Below, one piece after another: positions 56,202 through 64,000 of a DNA stretch of 64,000 nucleotides; position 1 is the stretch's first letter; every line of letters starts with the position of its first letter. The DNA comes from Entomoplasma ellychniae (lineage in GTDB: Bacteria; Bacillota_I; Bacilli_A; Mycoplasmatales; Mycoplasmataceae): positions 124,001 to 188,000 of the forward strand of contig NZ_PHND01000001.1 in assembly GCF_002930155.1 (NCBI RefSeq), in the 5' to 3' direction. A model generated the notes under the pieces. The model saw only the letters and a list, made by a program, of their open reading frames with translations. It searched no databases and had not been told where the DNA came from. The position numbers and the translations under genes were made by a program.

Positions 56202-58881
56202 ATGGTGAAAATTAAAAAGAAAAGTGTATCAATTTTATTTTTATCTGCAATAATAACATCTTCAATGTCTACTTATGTTTTTTCATGTGTAGACAAAAAG
56301 TTTGGAACAGATATTTCTTCTTTTGCGAACTATGATTGGATTAAAGAAGAACCTTATTTTAAAGGTTATGAAGAAGTTTCTCCAATTGAAGCACCAGTTC
56401 AAAATGTTCAAAAGATCGAATCAAATACAATATTGCCTAACAGTTATTTTGATTTAAACACACAAAGCACTGCGTTTAAAACAAAATTAGAAATTGAAAA
56501 ACAAGCAGCAACGGGAGTGCCTCTTAATTCAAAGTTCTTGCCTAATGGTAATTATGTTTCAGATTTTAAAAAAGTGAAAAGAGAAGACTTTTATAATGAA
56601 ACAAATAAACTAGTTGATTGAACATCTTTAGCTGATTTAGATGCTAAGTATAATAAATCAAAAATTAAACTTCAAGACACTGAAAAAACTATGTTGGCAT
56701 GAACTAAATATCAAGATCCTCAAACAAAAGAATTAAATATGTCTACCATAATGGAATCTACATCGCTTTCAAATTCTAATATTGGAAATAAAAGAGTATA
56801 TGAAAGATCATTTAATAACTATCAGTATAATGACATTTTAGTTTCATGAGCTTGGGGCTATTGATGAGGGGATTATAGTTCCTCCTGCAAAAAATCAAAT
56901 TGAAAAAGCTCATTTAAATGGGACAAAAATTTTAGGTAATATTTTTTTAGATGGTTATCATGGTTTAACTAGGCAAAGCTTAAAAGGTTTTTTAGAAAAA
57001 GATGATACAGGAAAATATAAAGTAACAAGTGTGCTGATTGAAATGGCTCTCTATTTAGGTTTTGATGGTTGATTTTGAAATAATGAGCCAAATGGTGCAA
57101 ATCCTAACTCTACTGTTATTGATACAAAGATCACAACTGAAATAATGAAACAATTACAAGATGATATTAAATCATCAAAGAATTTAGAAATTCAAAAACT
57201 TGAAGTTTATGGTTACAAAAATTACGGAAGATTATCTGCAAAAAAAGATGAAAGAGTGGATGTTGAAGCTGAAGATATTTATAAAAATACCAATTATTTT
57301 ATTCAGGATTTTTGAAATTTTTCTGATGGGTTACAAAATTACTTTGAAGAAAACAATATTTCTGAAAATGATCGCTATAAAGTTTTTAATATGTATAATG
57401 CAGGAGCTTGAGTTGATTCAAAAATTTGATTAGACAAAAATAAAATTGGTAAAAGAGATTTAAGAGATTTAAACTATATACCTTTAGATCAAAATGGTCA
57501 ACCATTTACTAGCAGAAATTTAATGATATGAGCATATCAAGCCCAACCTAAAGATGGAAAATTAGAAACAATAACTTTTAAAGAAAAAGATGATGAATCT
57601 ACAAATGAAAAAATTAAAGGTTCTAAAAACTCAATTTCATTTTTTGCAGCCCATGTTCCTTATGATATTGCTTCTCAAGAAATGGACGAAATAGCAGGAA
57701 ATAATAAAACTAAAAATGTTGACTTAGACGTTTATGGGATGGTTGCTGCTAATAACTATGATGACATGATGTACACTGGTGCTAACAAAGCGTTGTCTGA
57801 TTCAGATAAAGGAATTGCTGCTTATTTACATTCATGAGATGATGAATGAGCTAAATGTTATAAAAATAAAAGTTATGGTATTGGTAATCTAATACAAGAA
57901 AAAACGGTTCTTATTGATAAGAACGAATTCTTTAAAACCAATTTTTCAACTGGACAAGGTAAAAAGTTTGTTTCTCCTAATATTGAAAAAAGTTTTTCAA
58001 TTATTGAAAATTATCCCTGAAGCAACACTAACATAGCTGATGTACAACCAACATACAAATGAGATTTAACTAAAAAAACTTCAGCTGGAGTTGATGCCAA
58101 ACCAGTTGTAATTAATGCTAATTCAAAAAACCCTATTACTGGATTTTATGATTACAATAATGTTTATTTAAAAGGAAATTCAATCAGTTTAGGATCTGGA
58201 TATAATCAAAAGGGTGAAATTCAAGAATCAACTTGAGATGCTAATTCTGAGTACACATGAAATATTATGGGGTCAAATTATAAAGAAACAAGTCAAAAAA
58301 ATATTTCAATAGTTTTAAGAGTTCCTAATTCATTTAAGCAAAAAAACACATCTATTCATATAATTGATAATAATGGTAACAAAGTAATTCTTGATAGTGA
58401 AAAATTTAAAGAACTAAATTGTGAATGCAATAAAAATTACAAATGAATCGAATTAACTGCAAATACAAACAACTCACAAGTTGCAAAGATTGGTGTTACA
58501 ATAACAACAAATAATGAAAAACAGGATTTTTTAATTAGTTGTGGTGAATTAAAAGTTACTAAAAAAGAATGTTTGCAAAATAACCAAGAAAATAATGCTG
58601 AAAATAAAAGTTCAATAGAAATAGAATCTTTAATTAAAAAAAATAATAAAACAAGCTTTAGATTTTCTTTTAACGATAGTAGTTATGATGAGAATGATAA
58701 ATATGCATACTATGAAATTTATTATCAAAATTCAGACAATAAATTAGTAAGATTAGCAGAAAACATAACTAATAATTTTTATATAAAAGATATAAATGAT
58801 AACACCTCAAGTATTTACATTAAAAAAATTCCAAATAACGCTAACTATGAACACATATCATGATTTCAATTTAGTATATAA
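56202..58881 (+). pseudogene. GH85 endo-beta-N-acetylglucosaminidase lipoprotein, one frameshift
   Basis: A signal peptide ending MSTYVFSC (Cys 29) opens a frame for about 220 codons. At a G4 run (56854-56857) the frame shifts; with 3 G it would read VSWAWAIDEGIIVPPA and continue to 58881, about 890 aa in all. The second part shows the GH85 hallmarks: KAHLNGTKILGNIFLDGYHG and FDGWFWNNE, with the N-x-E catalytic pair. A C-terminal carbohydrate-binding-like and Ig-like region follows. These enzymes release N-glycans from host glycoproteins. As written, the gene would give only a truncated N-terminal part. Confidence 0.75.
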
Positions 58882-58900
58882 AATAAAGAAAGGGCACCAT

Positions 58901-59605
58901 ATGATAGAAATTAAAAACATATCCAAAAAATTTGGTAAAAACATGGTTCTTAATAATATAACTTTGAATATTAATGATGGCGAATCTGTAGCTTTATTAG
59001 GTTCTAATGGTTCAGGAAAAACAACTTTGCTTGAAATAATAATTGGTCAAATCAAACCCACTTCAGGAACTGTACTTATTGATAACGAAAAAAATGGATA
59101 CGATAAAATAGGAATTCAATTTCAAGAAGGCGTATGACCAAAAGGAGTAACTTCTAAATTAATAATTAATTATTTTAAAAAAAAGCACAATTCAATTAAA
59201 GAACCTGAAGTAAAAAAATTAATTGAAATTTTTGAAATTAGTGATTTTTTGAGCAAAGATCTAAATAGTTTATCTGGTGGTCAAAAACAAAGACTTAATA
59301 CATTATTAGCTGTTGTGAATGATCCAAAATATATTTGTTTGGATGAAATGATAACTGGATTGGATTTAAAAATGCAACTTAAATTATTTGATTATTTTGA
59401 AGATTTAAAAAAATTAAATAAAACAATAATTATTGTTTCTCACATACCAGAAGAAGTGGAAAGGTTATGTGATAGATTCATTATTTTAAAAGATGGGAAT
59501 ATTTTTTATCAAAATACTGTTAAAAAAGCTATAAAAGAATTTGGTACAATAAGAAATTTAATGATAGATTACTACAAAGGAGTTTTAGCCACAAATGCAA
59601 AATAG
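58901..59605 (+). CDS. ABC transporter ATPase
   Basis: A 234-aa ATPase. Walker A GSNGSGKTT (about 37), signature LSGGQKQR and Walker B YICLDEMITGLD with the H-loop IVSHIPEEVE. The start follows AAAGGGC, 20 nt after the glycosidase gene. Pairs with the ABC-2-type permease that overlaps its end by 11 nt. A close relative of multidrug or Nat-type ATPases; cargo unknown. Confidence 0.9.
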
Positions 59606-60472
59606 TTTTCAAAAGAACCAATTTTTAAATATGTGAAATAACATAAAGCTTCTTTCAACATCAGTTCTTAAAAACCTAAGAACTTATCTTTATTTAATAA
59701 TATTTCCTATTTGTATGGTCACTCTTGTTATTGCTTATAAAGTTGTAAAAACTGAAAACACCATTTTTATTAACGATATTTGTTCTATTTTGATATTGCC
59801 ATCATTTATGGTAATTTTTTTAGTTAATATAACAATTTCTGAATGAAAAAATTCTGTTTTTTTAAAAAGGATACATTCAGCTGGTATATCAAGAAACTCA
59901 TTTTTATTTTCTTTGTTCATTTTTAATTTTATGTTAGGTATAATTTCATTTATTTTCACATCATTGTATGTATTTGGATTGACTTCTAGTTTTTTCCCAA
60001 TTATTCAAAGTGGAAAAAAATGGGTTTTGCTGAAATGCTTTTTATGATGATGACTTTTAAAACAGCTGTTGGTTTAATCATGGGTGTTAGTTTTTGTATA
60101 CTTATATCTATATGTATTGGAACTATAGTTTCTGGTGTTTTTAAAAGTGTAGCGCTTTCTCAATCTATAGCTTCTATACTAATGATTTTAGCAGTAATTT
60201 CCTCAGATGTTTTTATAGCTCCTGAAATAACAGCAGTCATTGGTTTTTTAGTAAATTTATGTTATATATCCCCTTATAAACATGCTGTTTGAATTAGTAT
60301 TTTACTATCTTCGGATGCTAATTTTGAATGAATTTATCATGGTGCAGCAGCAGGAAGAGTGTTGGGTGTATCTTTTGGATTGCAACAGTGAATTCCAATT
60401 GTTTCATCAACTATTTATTTAATTATCTTAACATTTTTGAGTATTTTTAGTTTTAAATGGAATGGAAAGTAG
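59595..60472 (+). pseudogene. ABC-2-type permease with one homopolymer frameshift
   Basis: From ATG 59595, inside the ATPase gene end, the frame encodes about four hydrophobic segments and stops shortly after an A7 run (60014-60020). With 8 A it continues in the frame MGFAEMLFMMMTF ... FSFKWNGK to 60472, giving about 292 aa with six to seven helices. It would be the permease of the preceding ATPase. Pseudogene, phase-off state or read error cannot be told apart here. Confidence 0.65.
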
Positions 60473-60785
60473 AGATGCAAAAAATAAGTTTTTTAGGTAT
60501 TTCTCAATCATTTCGTTGTCTATTTTTATAATTTAAGAACTTAAAGACGTTTTAAAAAGCATAGGCTTTCAAAAAAAATCATTTATTTTTAAGAAGCATA
60601 CCAAATACAACTAATGAAATATATGTTAAAAAAATAGACCTTTTAAGCAATAAAGAAAAATGATCCAAAATTTTGATTTCAGAATAATAAAAATTTAAAT
60701 AAAGTTTTAAACTTTATTTTTTTATGTTTAATGTTTATATTGAATAATATTTAGTAAAATATATTTTAAAGAAAGGGTGTGAATT
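60473..60785 (+). other. Intergenic stretch with terminator and possible ORF remnant
   Basis: A hairpin AAATAAAG/CTTTATTT with a T tail lies near 60695-60722. A short frame ending SNKEKWSKILISE (about 60600-60687, UGA as Trp) may be a gene remnant. Nothing else supported. Confidence 0.4.
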
Positions 60786-62912
60786 ATGATTAAGTTGAAA
60801 ACACCTGTAAATAAAGAAACTTTTAAACTAGCTCTTAGTGAATGTATTAAAAAAGCATGAGTTTGAGATACGAAAAATAACTTTGAATATGCAGTTAATT
60901 TGTATAAAAGTCAACAGCTAACTTTTGATGTTGGTGCCATGCTTGAAGATCAAGAAGAGTTTGATGAATCAGCAGTAGCAATTGACTTATTTGAAGCGTA
61001 TGCTAATGTTGATAAAATGCCACCATCAGAAGCTCAAGAATTTTTAAGTGCATGAAATCAAGCTTGAGAAAATGAAGAGGGATTTGATATTGATTCTTTT
61101 AAAGGTGAACCTATTGAAGATGGTTTAGCGTTTGGACATAAAGTTCAAGAATATTTTGACATGTTAAATATTTTTGAAAACAAAACTTATCAAACTAATT
61201 TCAAAACATTAAATTTATCTGATTTAAATTTTGCTAATTCACTTGATGTAACTCAAAAAGCGTTATTAGATGATAAAGTTAAATATATTTATGAAGCAGC
61301 TTTTTCATACAATAATGAAATGTTAAAAACTAAATGTGATGTTATTAAAATTAAACCAAATAAACATGTTGAAATATATGAAGCAAAGACAACGTCAAAA
61401 GTTAAAAAAGAACACTTTTTTGACATAGTCTATCAAGCTTACATTTTAGAAAAATTAGGATTTATTGTTGATAATATTTTTATTGTTCATGTTAATGGTA
61501 ACTATGTTAGAGGATGAGACTATAATAAAATTCCTAATAATAAATCATTTGGTGACTTTGCTAAATTAGTTCATTCATCATTACCACCAATTAAATATGA
61601 TGAAATAAAAGAAATGGTTAATAGTGATTTTGTTGTATCATCAGATAATGAACTTTCAGATTTAGATTTGCAAGCATTAGTATTTATTGATGAACTAACT
61701 TGAGGAACAAAATCCACAAGAAAAACTCTTTTTGAAGATTATAAAACTTTTAAATCAACATTTGATTTAGATGTTGTTTTTTCAACAATTTCTAACTTTT
61801 TAAGCATAGATTCAAATAGTGAAGAAGCTTTAGAAATGTTGAGTAATTTAACTTGTCAAGTTAAAATAGAAAAATCAAGATCAGGCATTTTTAATTATGC
61901 TGGTGGTAATGAAACATATAATTCATGTTTTCATGCAATGAAATGGTTTGATAAGTACACTCCTGGTTTTTGAAATATAACTAAATTAGCTAAAAAAAAT
62001 AAATCATATATTATAAATAATTCAAAATCTCCATATTTTAAAGACTATGAAACACTTTCAGATCATTCAATTCCTTTAAATAAAAAGCAAGTTTCATTTT
62101 TAGAAACTAATCAAAAAGCTCTAAGAATGTTTGAAGTATACAAAGCTCAAAAAGAACATCCAAATGACATTAATAAATGAAAAATAATTGATCCTAATAG
62201 CATTGATTTAATTAAAAATATATTAAAAACATATTCACATACACCAATATATATGTATGATTTTGAAACATCAAAATGAGCTATTCCACGCTTTAATAAA
62301 ACTAATAGTTATTATCAAGTTCCATTTCAATATTCAATTGATGTAATCATTAATGATAAATTTGATTACAATGATTCGACCACTATGCCTCATTATGATT
62401 TTTTATCAAATGAAGTTAATGTCGACCCAAGACCAAAGTTTATTGAAAACTTTATTAAAGATTCTTTCAAGCATGGACCTGGAGTTTATGTAGCTTACAA
62501 TGAAAGTTTTGAAAAAGGTGTATTAAGAAAATTAGCTTTACTATATCCTGAATTTGCAAAGCCATTATTATATATAGTAGAACATACAATCGATTTAATG
62601 GATTTCTTTTGTGGGAGTGATAAAAATAATAGACCATATTTTTTAATTTATCATCCAAACTTTTTGGGAAGTTATTCTATTAAAAAGACTCAACCAAGTT
62701 TGGATGCTAATTTTTCATATAATGACCTTGTTATTAATAAAGGTGATAAGGCTAGTGAAACATTTAGAAACTTTGTTGATAAAAGAATACCTATTGATGC
62801 TTGAAACATAAGCATCAAAGAAGGAATGTTGAAATATTGTAATCGTGACACATTGGCAATGGTTGTTATATTAAAAAGAATTAAAGAATTGATGGGTAAT
62901 ATTTATGAATAA
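60786..62912 (+). CDS. DUF2779 nuclease-like protein
   Basis: A 708-aa protein. The N-terminal third has a Cas4/RecB-like pattern (GHKVQEYF, TKCDVIKIKPNKHVEIYEAKTTSK, i.e. D...E-x-K). The C-terminal half starts IYMYDFETSKWAIP and has YVAYNESFEKGVLRKLA and MLKYCNRDTLAMV. These give the D-E...D...D pattern of DEDD 3'-5' exonucleases (DUF2779). AAAGGGTG SD. Ends by overlapping fmt in ATGAATAA. A DNA- or RNA-processing role is inferred. Confidence 0.82.
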
Positions 62913-63846
62913 AATTAAAGTTATATTTTGTGGAACACCTAATATAGCAGCAAATATCTTACTATCACTTTTAGAAATGAAAAATGTGAGCATTGAGTTA
63001 GTTATTAGTCAACCAGATAAAATTGTTGGTAGAAAAAAACAACTAACACAAACTCCAGTTAAAAAAGTTGCTCTTGAAAATAATTTAAAAATTGAACAGC
63101 CATTAAAAATAGCTGAAATTTATGAAATTATTCAAAAATCTAATCCTGATTTTATTGTAACTTGTGCATATGGTCAATTTATTCCAAGCAAAATTTTGCA
63201 AATTCCAAAAATTGATGCAATCAATATTCATGGAAGTTTATTGCCAAAATATCGTGGTGGAGCACCAATTCAATATGCAATTAAAAATGGTGATAAAAAA
63301 ACAGGTATATCAATTATGAAGATGGTTAAGGAAATGGATGCAGGAGATTATTATGTTCAAGAAGAAATTGATATTGATGTTAATGATGATGCTGGAAGTT
63401 TATTTGAAAAAATGACTTTGCTTGGTCAAAAAATGATTAAAAAATATTTGTTACAAATTTATAATAATCAACTTCAATTAATTAAACAAAATCCTAAAAA
63501 AGTAACTTATTGTAAAAATATTTCTTCAGAAGAAGAAAGAATTATTTGAAATAATAAAGGTGAGGTAATCAGAAACCACATCAGAAGTCTTTCACCATTA
63601 CCAATTGCTCACACATTTATTAATAATGAAAGATATAAAATAAAATCTATTGAACTTACAAATGTTAAATCTAAATATAAAGAAGGTAGTGTGGTTCGGA
63701 TTAAAAATGAAGGCATTCAAGTAGCAACTGCTGATGTTGATATTATAATCACAAATATTCAAAGACCTGGTAAAAAAATGATTAATGCTAGTTTATATAA
63801 ACAAAATAATTTAAACGATATAAAAGTTGGTGATTTTTTTGAATAA
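62905..63846 (+). CDS. fmt: Methionyl-tRNA formyltransferase
   Basis: A 313-aa enzyme that formylates the initiator Met-tRNA. The catalytic block INIHGSLLPKYRGGAPIQYAI (Asn, His) and KMVKEMDAGDYYVQEEI are diagnostic; the C-terminal tRNA-binding domain is present. A UGA Trp occurs near residue 215. Starts within the DUF2779 gene end, and overlaps the next gene. Confidence 0.96.
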
Positions 63847-64000
63847 AAATAAACTAAGTATTAAAAAAATTTGTATTCTTGGTTTAATAACCGCTTTGTT
63901 AATAACTGTTTCATTAACAACCACACTATTTTGAAAAGGCAAATATGTTGTGCAATTTACAAATGGATTATATATTTTATTTTGTTTAACTATTCCTGGA
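63839..64000 (+). CDS. Membrane protein, truncated by window end
   Basis: A frame begins at TTG (63839), overlapping the fmt stop in TTGAATAA as the ATG of other genes here does. It encodes NKNKLSIKKICILG and a hydrophobic segment (LITALLITVSLTTTLF). The remainder lies outside the window. Too short to assign. Confidence 0.5.

Overview
The window looks like chromosomal DNA of a wall-less mollicute of the Spiroplasma/Entomoplasma/Mesoplasma-Mycoplasma mycoides side of the tree. It is very AT-rich, and nearly every housekeeping gene reads through in-frame UGA codons as Trp (typA, eno, the nucleoside transporter, clpB, thyA, mnmA, fmt), so genetic code 4 applies. Surface lipoproteins have Mollicute-type signal peptides (MKKLL...C). 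No tRNA, rRNA, CRISPR array or intact insertion sequence was recognised.

Layout. 1-6 kb: a giant repeat surface protein behind a 16-T promoter spacer, flanked by two decayed copies of one membrane-protein gene. 6-12 kb: typA, eno, a PAP2 phosphatase, ruvX and hpt. 12-18 kb (minus strand): a four-gene nucleoside ABC transporter headed by a purine-riboswitch-like aptamer. 18-22 kb: a double-glycine-leader peptide gene with an apparent non-AUG start, a histidine phosphatase, an MBL hydrolase, an amino-acid permease and a nuclease-like protein. 22-25.6 kb: rplU-prp-rpmA behind an L21 leader, a membrane J-protein and pepV. 25.6-30 kb: an accessory strip with frameshifted membrane-protein genes, a DUF3800 gene preceded by a structured RNA, and two decayed copies of the pepV 3' end. 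30-35 kb: two DEAD-box helicases and a repeat lipoprotein behind a second 16-T promoter. 35-42 kb: a DUF2130 gene, a NERD-like nuclease/SF1 helicase gene bracketed by 49-bp direct repeats, a GH32-like lipoprotein, membrane proteins and a spiralin-like lipoprotein. 42-54 kb: ruvAB, thyA, then clpB-hrcA-grpE-84-aa protein-dnaK-dnaJ-mnmA with two degenerate CIRCE operators. 54-64 kb: an ABC exporter, a frameshifted GH85 glycosidase with an adjacent ABC transporter, a DUF2779 nuclease, fmt and a truncated membrane-protein gene.

How it fits together. The housekeeping blocks are compact, often with 8-nt stop/start overlaps of the form ATGAATAA, and their reading frames are intact. The accessory strips between them hold surface proteins, secreted glycosidases, probable defence or mobile-type genes, and many single-nucleotide frameshifts in homopolymer runs. 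Nucleoside import (riboswitch plus BMP lipoprotein, ATPase and two permeases) together with hpt and thyA suggests a salvage-based nucleotide economy.

The observations most worth following are the GG-leader peptide, the DUF3800-linked RNA, the repeat-bracketed nuclease-helicase cassette, the pair of matching poly-T promoters, and the recurrent copies of host-gene 3' parts beside accessory modules.
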